A DNA stretch of 8,225 nt from Elusimicrobia bacterium RIFCSPHIGHO2_02_FULL_57_9 (GCA_001800015.1 MGUO01000091.1:8465-16689); one strand, 5' to 3'; positions 1-6,742 are shown, numbered from the stretch's first letter. Numbers and translations are program-made. Notes: generated by a model from the sequence alone, not told the origin.

Positions 1-3
1 ATT

Positions 4-579
4 TTACAAAATTACGCCGAGGCCCGCGCCGGCCGTAAGGAAGCGTTCCGCCGGCGTAAAATGCTTGATGATTTCCGAGCAGAAGGCGGGCAGATCCTCG
101 GGCTTGCGCGATGTGATTAGGTTTTTATCCACGACCACTTCCCGATCCACATAACGGGCTCCAGCATTTTTGACGTCATCGGCGATGGCGTAAAAGCAGG
201 TGGCCGTCATGCCCTTGAGCACCCCGGCTGAGCAAAGAATCCAGGCCCCGTGGCAAATGGAGGCGACCAGCTTGCCCGACTTAAACATTTCCGCGACCAG
301 CAGCGCCGGCTCGGGATAGCGGCGCATGAAATCCGGGGCAAAGCCGCCCGGAATAATAACGCCGTCTAAATCCTTGGCCTTTGTTTTTGAATAATCGGTT
401 TGCGCGACAACGGGATAACCATGCTTGCTTTTATACGCCTTGCCGGTTTCCCGGCCGAGAAGAAGGGTTTTGATTCCGGCCTCCCTGAGCCGATAATAAG
501 GAACCCAAACCTCCAAATCCTGATACTGCTCTTCGATCAGCACGACGACCGTCTTGCTTCTCTCTTCGTTCTTTCTCAT
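4..579 (-). CDS. DJ-1/PfpI family protein (YhbO/PfpI-type deglycase, glyoxalase or peptidase)
   Basis: This encodes a complete 191-residue cytoplasmic protein of the DJ-1/PfpI superfamily. Family members act as glyoxalase III, protein deglycase or (PfpI) peptidase; the substrate here is unknown. Visible signatures are the N-terminal strand VVVLIEEQYQDLE, with an acidic residue at 16-17 where the family keeps its catalytic-site Glu, and the nucleophile elbow ASICHGAW with Cys109-His110. Also visible are LKGMTAT (121-127), NAGARYVD (138-145), and VVVDKNLITSRKPEDLPAF (148-166), which is typical of the PfpI/YhbO branch. The length matches the family. I chose the ATG at 579 because the open frame extending upstream to 858 only shadows the dehydrogenase gene and has no family similarity. 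The gene lies 7 bp after the dehydrogenase stop codon, so the two are probably co-transcribed, although no strong Shine-Dalgarno is visible. Family assignment is very sure; reaction is not. Confidence 0.95.
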   Translation of the reverse strand: MRKNEERSKTVVVLIEEQYQDLEVWVPYYRLREAGIKTLLLGRETGKAYKSKHGYPVVAQTDYSKTKAKDLDGVIIPGGFAPDFMRRYPEPALLVAEMFKSGKLVASICHGAWILCSAGVLKGMTATCFYAIADDVKNAGARYVDREVVVDKNLITSRKPEDLPAFCSEIIKHFTPAERFLTAGAGLGVIL

Positions 580-586
580 GTTTGCT

Positions 587-1585
587 TTAAGCACGGGAAA
601 ATATTTCCTCGCAAACCTCCGGGTTAGCCGCGTGGGCGGGCGTCTTGCGCCTGGCCAGCACATCCACCAGACCCTCGGCCGCCATAACTCCCATTTTAGC
701 GCGAGTCTCAAGCGACGCGCTGGCCAAATGGGGCGCCAGGACGACATTGGCCAATTGGGAAAGACCCTGCGCCATTTTAGGCTCGAATTCATAAACATCC
801 AAGGCCGCTCCGCGAATGCGCTGACCCCGTAGGGCCTTGACCAAGGCCTTCTCATCAACTATAGGCCCGCGCGCGGCATTGATCAGATAAGCCGAGCGTT
901 TCATCAGCGCGAAGGCTTTTTCATCGATCATATGATGGGTGGCGGCGTCTAAAACTACATGAACCGTGATGAAATCCGACTGCCTTAACAGCTCTTGAAA
1001 CTCGCAGTATTGGGCGCCGAACTGCCTTTCCACCTCAGGAAAAATCATCTGGGCGTCGTAATAAAGGACTTTCATGCCGAATCCCATGGCGCGGCGGGCC
1101 ACGGCCTGGCCGATGCGGCCCAACCCGACAACACCCAAGGTCTTGCCATGAACATCGGAGCCTAAAATCATCATGGGATCCCAGCCTTTGTATTTACCCC
1201 CGCGCATGAAGCGGTCGCCCTCCACCACCCGGCGGGCGCAGGCCAAGAGCAGCGCCCAGGTAAAATCCGCCGTGGTTTCGGTCAGCACGCCCGGGGTATT
1301 GGTGACGACGATGCGCTTTTCGCTGCAAGCCGCGATATCGATATGGTCAAAGCCCACGGAATAGGTTGAAACCGCCTTAAGCCGGGGGGCGGCCTGCAAA
1401 AGCCGGCGGTCCACTTTTTCCGTGAGAATGCAGAGCATGCCTTCTTTATCCCTGATTTTAGAAAGCAGCAGCCTGCGCGGGATGGCCGTGGACTTGTTGT
1501 AATGCTCGATCTCGAAATGCGGCGCCAACAGCTTTAAGGCCTCATCCGGTACCCGACGCGTGATTAAAATCTTTGGGCGTACCAT
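587..1585 (-). CDS. D-2-hydroxyacid dehydrogenase, GyaR-type (glyoxylate/hydroxypyruvate reductase)
   Basis: This 332-residue protein belongs to the D-isomer-specific 2-hydroxyacid dehydrogenases. These NAD(P)-dependent cytoplasmic enzymes interconvert 2-oxoacids and D-2-hydroxyacids, for example glyoxylate with glycolate or hydroxypyruvate with D-glycerate. The nucleotide-binding loop is GLGRIG (154-159), followed by VLYYD with Asp178 at the end of strand 2, which favours NAD over NADP. The catalytic triad is present with the correct spacing: Arg239 in NAARG, Glu268 in DVYEFEP and His286 in APHLASAS. NTPGVLTETTADFTW (96-110) and ARRVVEGDRFMRGG (117-130) are typical of the glyoxylate reductase GyaR group. 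The ATG at 1585 gives the normal N-terminus (MVRPKILITRRVP); the frame stays open to 2032 but that part overlaps the divergent dus gene. It heads a two-gene unit with the PfpI gene. Exact substrate is inferred from the subgroup only. Confidence 0.95.
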   Translation of the reverse strand: MVRPKILITRRVPDEALKLLAPHFEIEHYNKSTAIPRRLLLSKIRDKEGMLCILTEKVDRRLLQAAPRLKAVSTYSVGFDHIDIAACSEKRIVVTNTPGVLTETTADFTWALLLACARRVVEGDRFMRGGKYKGWDPMMILGSDVHGKTLGVVGLGRIGQAVARRAMGFGMKVLYYDAQMIFPEVERQFGAQYCEFQELLRQSDFITVHVVLDAATHHMIDEKAFALMKRSAYLINAARGPIVDEKALVKALRGQRIRGAALDVYEFEPKMAQGLSQLANVVLAPHLASASLETRAKMGVMAAEGLVDVLARRKTPAHAANPEVCEEIFSRA

Positions 1586-1613
1586 GGTAGGGTATAATAT
1601 CATATAGCTGCCC
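1586..1613. promoter_or_regulatory. Divergent intergenic region with a plus-strand -10 box
   Basis: Only 28 bp separate the ATG of the hydroxyacid dehydrogenase (minus) from the ATG of the dihydrouridine synthase (plus). A perfect TATAAT lies at 1593-1598 on the plus strand, without a clear -35 at 17 bp spacing. Transcription from it would begin near 1605, leaving a leader of about 9 nt and no Shine-Dalgarno for dus. On the minus strand TATGAT (1604-1599) could serve the dehydrogenase. The two promoters must overlap each other and the opposite coding regions, unless both genes are transcribed from further upstream. Weak evidence. Confidence 0.35.
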
Positions 1614-2636
1614 ATGCCCCTCAATATCGGCTCTTTAAAGCTTTCTTCCTCTATAATCCAGTCGCCCATGGCGGCCTGCACGGACCTGCCCTTCCGGCTT
1701 ATAGCTCGGGAAAAAGGCCTGGGGTTTTGCTTCCTGGAAATGGTTTCAGCCCAGGCCTTGGCGCGCGAAAACAAGAAAACCAGGCGCCTGCTGCAAAGCG
1801 CGCCGCAAGACCGTCCCCTGGGCGCCCAACTGCTGGGCTGCGACCCGGCCAACATGGCCGAAGCGGCCCAAATGATCGAGGACATGGGTTTTGACTTATT
1901 GGATTTAAATCTGGGCTGTCCGGTTAAGAAAGTGGTGAACAACGGAGAAGGCTCGGCGCTGCTTAAAGAGCCGGAGAAAGCCGCTAAGGTATTTAAAGCC
2001 GTGCGAAAAGCAGTCAAGAAAATTCCCGTCACTGTAAAAATGAGGAAAGGTTTTCAGGATGAGTCAGGTACTGAGGCTGTATGCCTGGCGAAAATTGCTC
2101 AGGACTGCGGCCTTAGTGCCGTGACGGTGCACGGCCGCACTCAGCGGCAGGGATATTCCGGGAAGGCGGATTATGCCGCCATCGGCAAGGTCAAACGCGC
2201 GGTTTCAATACCGGTCATCGGCAACGGCGACGTGATCGACGCCGCGGCGGCCGCGGCGCTTAAGCAAATAAGCGGCTGCGACGGCATCATGCTCGGCCGG
2301 GCCGGGCTGGGCAACCCTTGGATTTACAATAATCTCGATAAGGTCATGAGCGGCTCGAAGGGGTCTTTCTACGTTCCCACCGCCGAGGAGCGCCGACGGA
2401 CCTTGCTCAAGCATTTCGAGCTGGAGATAACGCATTTAGGCGAAGGGCTGGCGGCGCTCCATATGCGCCGCATCGCGCTCTGGTATACGGCCGGGCTACC
2501 CGGCGCCAAGGCCTTGCGCGCAGCCGTGTGTCAAACCACGGACTCAGCCCTGATCAGAAGCTTGATCGAGGATTTCTTCGACGCCTTGCCGGCGGCTATC
2601 CCGCAGCCCCAAGCGCCCCTGCTCTTGGCCGAGTAA
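1614..2636 (+). CDS. dusB: tRNA dihydrouridine synthase, DusB type
   Basis: This 340-residue FMN enzyme should reduce specific uridines in the tRNA D-loop to dihydrouridine, using NADPH. It has the expected TIM-barrel landmarks in order. SPMAACTDLPFR (17-28) resembles the family's 'APMAGVTDxxFR'. The catalytic loop LNLGCPVKKVVNNGEGSALL carries Cys102. VTVHGRTQRQGYSGKADY (170-187), VIGNGDV (201-207) and GIMLGRAGLGNPWIY (224-238) follow and line the FMN phosphate site. The C-terminal helical domain keeps ALHMRRIALWYTAGLPGA (281-298), the tRNA-facing segment of DusB/NifR3 proteins. Length is normal for DusB. The start is the first ATG and leaves a short but complete first barrel strand. The gene stands alone on the plus strand between two minus-strand operons, and its TAA is immediately followed by the TAA (reverse strand) of the glycosyltransferase. 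The DusB subgroup is likelier than DusA or DusC from the catalytic loop. Confidence 0.95.
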   Translation: MPLNIGSLKLSSSIIQSPMAACTDLPFRLIAREKGLGFCFLEMVSAQALARENKKTRRLLQSAPQDRPLGAQLLGCDPANMAEAAQMIEDMGFDLLDLNLGCPVKKVVNNGEGSALLKEPEKAAKVFKAVRKAVKKIPVTVKMRKGFQDESGTEAVCLAKIAQDCGLSAVTVHGRTQRQGYSGKADYAAIGKVKRAVSIPVIGNGDVIDAAAAAALKQISGCDGIMLGRAGLGNPWIYNNLDKVMSGSKGSFYVPTAEERRRTLLKHFELEITHLGEGLAALHMRRIALWYTAGLPGAKALRAAVCQTTDSALIRSLIEDFFDALPAAIPQPQAPLLLAE

Positions 2637-3329
2637 TTACAGCCCGCGATAGCGGCGCCAAAGCTTGTCGGGAGAGACGCCCAACTCGAAAAGAAGGTCC
2701 CACCAAGCCTGCTTGAACATATACTTAAACAGCCCCAGCTGATGCATGCGCCGCGCCGCGGGACGGATTCTCTCTTTAAGAAGCCTCACTTCCCCGTGTC
2801 GGCTCAAGCGCTTGGAGAAAATCCAGTCCTCGCCGTAAGGAAGCGGGGGATAGCCGCCGCTTTTGCGATAAATTTCAGGCGTCGTGCATAATCCGTGATC
2901 GCCCGCGACCAAGCTGCGCCAGCCTAACGAAGAGTTCGCCAGCATCGAGGTCAGCCGCAAAGAGAAACTGGAGCCGTAATCGACTGAAAAGGCCGTGGCG
3001 GCGATGGGTTTGAGATGTTCCGTCAGCCAGTAATGCTCGAGAACCTGCTGCCAATTGCCTGAGAGCTGTAGGTCCGGCCTAAGGAAAACCAAAAGATCCC
3101 CCGTGGCTTTTTTGGCTCCCGCGTCGAATTGCGCGCCGGCGTTGGCCTGCTCCCAAACGATGATTTGATCGGCCCAGCGGCGGGCCTGCTCGACCGTGTC
3201 GTCGCTTGAATTGCCGTCAACCACTATGATTTCCGTGGCACCCGGCGAAGAAATCTGGCGCAGGCGTTTTAAAGACGAGTCGATCTGCGCCCCCTCGTTC
3301 CAGGCGGCGATAATGACGGAAAAATTCAC
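2637..3329 (-). CDS. Family 2 glycosyltransferase, TIGR04283-like
   Basis: This 230-residue GT-A glycosyltransferase starts at a GTG codon that overlaps the TGA of the upstream DUF1015 gene (GTGA, 3326-3329), so the two are translationally coupled. The nucleotide-sugar half shows FSVIIAAWNEG (3-13) and TEIIVVDGNSSDDT (32-45). QFDAGAKKATGDLLVFL (67-83) follows, leading to Asp86, the family's single metal-ligand-like Asp; the usual 'HADT' is here RPDL. The acceptor half shows GDHGLCTTPEIYRKSGGYP (143-161), GEDWIFSKRLSRHG (166-179) and a tail RRMHQLGLFKYMFKQAWW...LGVSPDKLWRRYR. This closely follows the 'transferase 2, rSAM/selenodomain-associated' family, whose sugar and acceptor are unknown. 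No membrane segment is evident. It lacks the C-terminal TIGR04282-type partner in this window. The stop codon abuts that of dusB. Family assignment is sure; substrate unknown. Confidence 0.9.
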   Translation of the reverse strand: MNFSVIIAAWNEGAQIDSSLKRLRQISSPGATEIIVVDGNSSDDTVEQARRWADQIIVWEQANAGAQFDAGAKKATGDLLVFLRPDLQLSGNWQQVLEHYWLTEHLKPIAATAFSVDYGSSFSLRLTSMLANSSLGWRSLVAGDHGLCTTPEIYRKSGGYPPLPYGEDWIFSKRLSRHGEVRLLKERIRPAARRMHQLGLFKYMFKQAWWDLLFELGVSPDKLWRRYRGL

Positions 3330-4516
3330 AAGGCCTTAAAAACCAAGCCGGTGGCGATTTTCGGATAGAAGTAGGTGGACTTGGGCGGCAACAACCCCAC
3401 CGCTTTGACGGCTCCGCGGATTTGCGCCACGCCCAAAGGCTTGATGAACACGACGGCTCCGCCCAATTTCTTAGCCTGGCGCTCGGCCTCGGCGGCATTC
3501 GGCGTATAAAGAATATGATCGGGGGCCACGTCATTTAAAAGATGGCGGCCTATCCATTCCACGCACAAACCGCTGCGGCAGCCGCTGTTCCCGCGCGGCT
3601 GCGCGAAACCGAATCCCTTGCGTCCGCTTTCATAATAACCGTAAGCATATGGATTTTTCGCCCGCGCCAGCCTTTTCAACAGTTGCCGCCGGGACCGGCA
3701 GGGCGAAACCCGGCAAAGAACATCCGAGGTCATGGAGATCGCAGCATTATCCACGATGCGATGGGTGGAAAGCACGACCAAGCCGGGATCCTCCTCGGGG
3801 CATAGATACGCCAGCACCGTAGAAGCGCCTGCGCAACGAGCTTGCGCATAGTAAGCGCGACTGACTTCAAAGCGGTGATGGCCATCGGCGATCAAAATCT
3901 TCTTATCGGCCAGGGATTTTTGCATTACGACGATTAATTTGGGATCGGACATTTGCCAAAGCCGGTATTGCACGCCCTGCACGTTTTCCCCCTGGGCCAA
4001 GGCCGGGCGCGCTTGAACCCGGCGAAGGACCTCGCGCGCCGTCCCGCGCGGATCCGGGAAAATGCCGAAAATCGGGCTGACATTGGCCTGCATGGCCTTA
4101 AGCAATTCCAAGCGGTCCGCCTTGGGTTTGGGCAGGGTTCTCTCGTGGGGCAGTATGGCTTTAGCCCCCTCGGGCGTCACGCTCAGCGCCGCCAAAAACC
4201 CGACGCGCCGCTGCGCCTTGCCGTCCGCTTTGAAGCGCTCCTCGGTCACATAAAAGGAAGGCTGAAAATCACGGCTCAGAACGCCCGCGTTTCCCCATGA
4301 TTTCCATAGCGCCGCGGCACGGCGATACTTGGATTGGCCGGCGCCCTCGGGAAGCTCCAGGTGAATGGCGTTGAACTTTCCTCGCCTCAATTTGGCGGCT
4401 TCGGCGGGCTTGATGACGTCGTAAGGCGGGCAAAGGGCCGAGCTGAGGCTGATTTTCTTTAAATTGAACCGGGTGCCTAAAAAAGGACGGATATCTGCCA
4501 TAAAAATACGCGACAT
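3326..4516 (-). CDS. DUF1015 family protein
   Basis: This 396-residue protein matches the DUF1015 (PF06245) family in both pattern and length. The family has no established biochemical role. Diagnostic segments are IRPFLGTRFN (9-18), CPPYDVI (29-35), KFNAIHLELPEG (47-58), LPHERTLPKPKADRLELLKA (122-141), QANVSPIFGIFPDP (143-156), the signature ADGHHRFEVSRAYY (210-223) and STHRIV (250-255). The His pair and Asp in ADGHHR look like a metal or phosphate site, but that is inference. Two starts are possible: ATG at 4516, giving MSRIF-MADI, or ATG at 4501, giving MADIRPF, which is closer to the usual family N-terminus. Neither has a clear ribosome binding site (an AGGAA sits about 18 nt before the first). 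It heads the operon with the glycosyltransferase. From memory, DUF1015 genes in other bacteria can sit near serine-pathway dehydrogenases; here a hydroxyacid dehydrogenase lies 2 kb away. Confidence 0.93.
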   Translation of the reverse strand: MSRIFMADIRPFLGTRFNLKKISLSSALCPPYDVIKPAEAAKLRRGKFNAIHLELPEGAGQSKYRRAAALWKSWGNAGVLSRDFQPSFYVTEERFKADGKAQRRVGFLAALSVTPEGAKAILPHERTLPKPKADRLELLKAMQANVSPIFGIFPDPRGTAREVLRRVQARPALAQGENVQGVQYRLWQMSDPKLIVVMQKSLADKKILIADGHHRFEVSRAYYAQARCAGASTVLAYLCPEEDPGLVVLSTHRIVDNAAISMTSDVLCRVSPCRSRRQLLKRLARAKNPYAYGYYESGRKGFGFAQPRGNSGCRSGLCVEWIGRHLLNDVAPDHILYTPNAAEAERQAKKLGGAVVFIKPLGVAQIRGAVKAVGLLPPKSTYFYPKIATGLVFKAL

Positions 4517-4601
4517 TTATCTTATCATTTCGGCGTTCCTGGTAAATGGCTTGAAGTAAATCCGGGTGCGGCGAAGAATACATAGCTGAGCAATCTCCCC
4601 A

Positions 4602-5026
4602 GTGCCGAGCGGTCATCAGCCTCGACCTCGACCTCAAGAAGAAGTGTGGCGCGTCTACATCCAGTTGACGCAGGCCGAGGCCGCTTTTCAGATCAACAAA
4701 GACGAGCTAGAAATTCATCCCATATGGCATCAGCGAGAGGACCGGGCCCAGGCTCACATCCTGGTTTGCTTTCTGGCATATGTGTTGTGGAAGCTGCTCG
4801 AGCAGTGGAAAAGTCGAGCGGGATTGGGGAACTCGCCAAAGACGCTGTTAGAAGAGTTGGGGCGCATACAATGCGGCACATCATACTGCCCACCACGAGC
4901 GGTGAGAAGATTCGTTCACGCAGCGTGGTTAGTCCGGAGAAAGCGCAAAGAATTATCCTGCAGCGACTGGGGCTAGATTTACCAAGGAGGATGAGGATAC
5001 CGGAACATTTGGCACCAAAAATGTAG
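4602..5026 (+). pseudogene. Truncated, frameshifted IS4-superfamily (IS1634-like) transposase remnant
   Basis: Only the C-terminal part of a DDE transposase remains. In the first frame, EEVWRVYIQLTQAEAAFQI (near 4641-4699) carries the last catalytic Glu region (QAEAAF). It is followed by LEIHPIWHQREDRAQAHILV and CFLAYVLWKLLEQWKSRAGL, a hallmark of IS1634-like enzymes. After LEELGRIQ, at about 4871, homology passes to the -1 frame (MRHIILPTTSGEKIRSRSVV, then AQRIILQRLGLDLPRRMRIP), which ends in TAG at 5024-5026. A single-base loss at this point explains the break. A third frame then reads TKNVVPTF and runs on to LRKLG and a TAG at 5095-5097; this resembles a transposase end, so a second frameshift near 5015 is possible. 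The N-terminal two thirds, with the first two catalytic Asp residues, are missing, since a TGA lies at 4587 and DUF1015 begins at 4516. No terminal inverted repeats were identified. It is inactive. Confidence 0.85.
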
Positions 5027-5109
5027 TGCCGACTTTTGACCCTAGATCCTTATTTTTTCAACACTTTCCTTGGGGTTTACTGCGGAAGTTGGGTTAGGTC
5101 TTGCTGGGC

Positions 5110-6228
5110 CTATGGCGCTTGCAACCTCAGTCCCCTGGGCTTGGCCGGGGGCGTGGCTGAGGAAGCGGGAGCGCCGCTTCTCGACCGCACATAGTCGAAA
5201 CTGTAAGCATAATTCTGATTGAACTGCTTGCCGCGGCCGAGCCATGCGAATTTCACTCCGCCCGCGAAGATTTGATCCCCCTTGTCGCGATACAGGATAC
5301 TTCCTGTTTGTTTGTAGAGCCACCCAAAGGCCGGCGCGATCAGCAGATTCAGGTCCGGGGCCCCCCCCTTGGCTGGAAACGGGATCGAGGGATCGGCAAC
5401 CCAGTGCTCGTACCAGAATGACTCGTCGGCCAGCACCCAGGCGTTGGCCCACAGCCAGTCCATGGCGATCTGGATATTGGGTAAAACGCGCGAGTCTCCG
5501 GTCTTCTCGTGATACATGATGAGCGCGTTCGCCGTGAGCCCGACCATGAAGGGCTGGATATAGTACTGTCCCGCCGCCCCTGGTGGGCAGTCGGCGACCG
5601 AGGGACAGCGGGAGGTCTTGGAGATGAACCATTGGTCGATGTGGCCGAGCGCTTGGTCCACCAGTTGGGGCAGCCTCGCGCGCGCAGCCGCGCCAACCTT
5701 CTCCGCGTTGATGTAGCTCATGATGGCGTAGGCCACCTCGCGGCTGCGATTAGTCCCCTGCGTCCAGGCAAGGCTGGTTCCATCCCCGGCGTATGCGGCA
5801 TTCTGGGATAGGAGGATGGCGGCGTTCTTGGACTGGGCCTCACCGGTCTTTAGGAAATCCATGGTCAGGCCGTGCGTGAAGTTCCAGTATCCCGGCACCT
5901 GTCCGTTATTGGGCAGGACATAGCCATCTCGGTAGATATTTCGCGCCAGGGTAGCGCAGCTATTCCACGAAACATTTCCCGTGTAATCCGCGATCTGGTG
6001 ATAGACGCGGATTCCGTCATAATAGGTGGAATCCAGCTTCTCATTAAAGGTATACCCCGAGTTGCTCAAATAATTGCACCACTGCTGCCCATAGGTGGTC
6101 ATGTTTTGTTCCCATAAAGCCAGTTCCGGTATGGGCACGATAGCCTGAGCCAAAGCAGAAGGTGACAAACGGCAGATAACGGCCAGCGACAGTATCCAAA
6201 AGGCAGGCCTTTTTCTAAAATGACCCAT
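5110..6228 (-). CDS. Exported protein of unrecognised family, possible alpha/alpha-toroid, with PPAxPRGLR tail
   Basis: This encodes a complete 372-residue secreted protein. A Sec signal peptide is clear: basic HFRKR (3-7), a hydrophobic core FWILSLAVI (10-18) and an ALA|QA site after residue 27. The mature part is rich in Trp, Tyr and amphipathic helices (YYDGIRVYHQIADYTG 69-84, CATLARNIYRDGYVLP 91-106, ALIMYHEKTGD 235-245, IQIAMDWLWANAW 252-264, LLIAPAFGWLYKQTG 295-309). This spacing suggests repeated helical hairpins, as in six-hairpin glycosidases and polysaccharide lyases. That is a fold inference only and I recognise no family. Four cysteines (51, 91, 208, 214) could form disulphides in the envelope. 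Residues 351-361 are a Ser/Ala/Pro linker, followed by PPAKPRGLR, shared with the other exported protein in this window. The ATG at 6228 is chosen because it gives a full signal peptide just after a G8 tract. A second G8 lies in codons 287-290. Confidence 0.8.
   Translation of the reverse strand: MGHFRKRPAFWILSLAVICRLSPSALAQAIVPIPELALWEQNMTTYGQQWCNYLSNSGYTFNEKLDSTYYDGIRVYHQIADYTGNVSWNSCATLARNIYRDGYVLPNNGQVPGYWNFTHGLTMDFLKTGEAQSKNAAILLSQNAAYAGDGTSLAWTQGTNRSREVAYAIMSYINAEKVGAAARARLPQLVDQALGHIDQWFISKTSRCPSVADCPPGAAGQYYIQPFMVGLTANALIMYHEKTGDSRVLPNIQIAMDWLWANAWVLADESFWYEHWVADPSIPFPAKGGAPDLNLLIAPAFGWLYKQTGSILYRDKGDQIFAGGVKFAWLGRGKQFNQNYAYSFDYVRSRSGAPASSATPPAKPRGLRLQAP
5361..5368 (-). repeat. G8 homopolymer inside the exported-protein gene
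   Basis: Eight consecutive C residues on the plus strand (G8 on the coding strand) span codons 287-290, AAG GGG GGG GCC (Lys-Gly-Gly-Ala). Losing one G would move reading into a frame that stops at 5349-5351, within a few codons, deleting about 80 C-terminal residues. Gaining one G would enter a frame that stays open to 5042 and give a longer, different C-terminus without the PPAKPRGLR tail. A tract of this length can be slippage-prone, but no variation can be seen in one sequence. Confidence 0.5.
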
Positions 6229-6229
6229 A

Positions 6230-6237
6230 CCCCCCCC
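6230..6237 (-). promoter_or_regulatory. G8 tract acting as Shine-Dalgarno for the exported-protein gene
   Basis: On the minus strand TGGGGGGGGT immediately precedes the ATG at 6228, leaving only one or two bases between the G run and the start codon. It is the only purine-rich stretch that could pair with the 16S rRNA tail, so it is probably the ribosome binding site, though too close to the start for its last Gs to be used. Changes in tract length would alter spacing and translation. Confidence 0.4.
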
Positions 6238-6254
6238 AGAACTTCACGGCAACG

Positions 6255-6309
6255 AGTATAATGGACAGATATTAAACTGCGGTTAAATTGAAGTTAAATT
6301 TTCGGTAAA
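6255..6309 (-). promoter_or_regulatory. Candidate response-regulator promoter: four 11-bp direct repeats plus -10 box
   Basis: Read on the minus strand, TTTACC, TTTAAC, TTTAAC and TTTAAT follow one another at exactly 11-bp intervals. On the plus strand the units begin at 6304 (GGTAAA), 6293 (GTTAAA), 6282 (GTTAAA) and 6271 (ATTAAA). Ten bases after the last unit is TATACT (6260-6255), a good -10 box, which puts transcription start near 6248 and a leader of about 20 nt before the ATG at 6228. There is no conventional -35; the last repeat lies where it would be. Direct hexamers with 5-bp gaps next to a -10 box are how PhoB/PhoP/OmpR-family regulators bind and activate. The sequence is closest to the TT(A/T)ACA pattern of PhoP-type Pho boxes. 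The identity of the regulator is inference. Confidence 0.55.
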
Positions 6310-6742
6310 ACAGAATTTAAGGAACGGCAAAGAAACGACTTCCCCCGGAAAAGACTTCCCTTGGGACATGACCTGCACAAAGGTTTTCTTCCGGCCATAA
6401 CCGCGGGAAGCGCCGCCGTGGGCGCGCCCAAGAGAAGCTCTTGCAGAGCGATGTAAAGCAGGAAGGCTCTTTGGGGAATCCAGGTGGGAGCGCGCCCTTC
6501 GCTACTCGTCCGCTTTCAGGGACACTTCGTCTCACTGAACTTGCAGGCTTGTCGGCGCTGACGGGGCACTACTACCCACCTGTGTCAAGGGGAGCATTTT
6601 CCAATCCAAGAATGAGCCTGAAGGACGTTGATGGGCCGTTGTAGTTTCCGGGTCCTTTCTCCTTGCCGTTGGCGTTTTTATTTGAAGAGAGGAAGAAAGC
6701 CGTCACCGGCCGTTCCTTTCTCTTTTTGCTGCTTTTTCTCTT

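Noticed and set aside
586..858. N-terminal extension of the PfpI frame up to 858
   Set aside because: It overlaps the dehydrogenase coding region in another frame and has a Trp/Arg-rich composition without family similarity.
1586..2032. N-terminal extension of the dehydrogenase frame up to 2032
   Set aside because: It is antisense to the conserved dusB barrel, and the family N-terminus begins at the ATG at 1585.
5042..5632. 196-codon minus-strand open frame
   Set aside because: It is the off-frame shadow of the exported-protein gene, which has a signal peptide and coherent helices; relevant only as the +1 slippage frame.
6549..6600. Possible IS21-like end (TGTCGGCGCTGAC followed by GGGGCACTACTACCC)
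   Set aside because: It recalls insertion-sequence ends, but there is no matching inverted copy or transposase gene in the window, so I could not support it.
6441..6644. Plus-strand open frame of 67 codons
   Set aside because: Short, without a known motif, partly antisense to two other spurious frames; likely chance.
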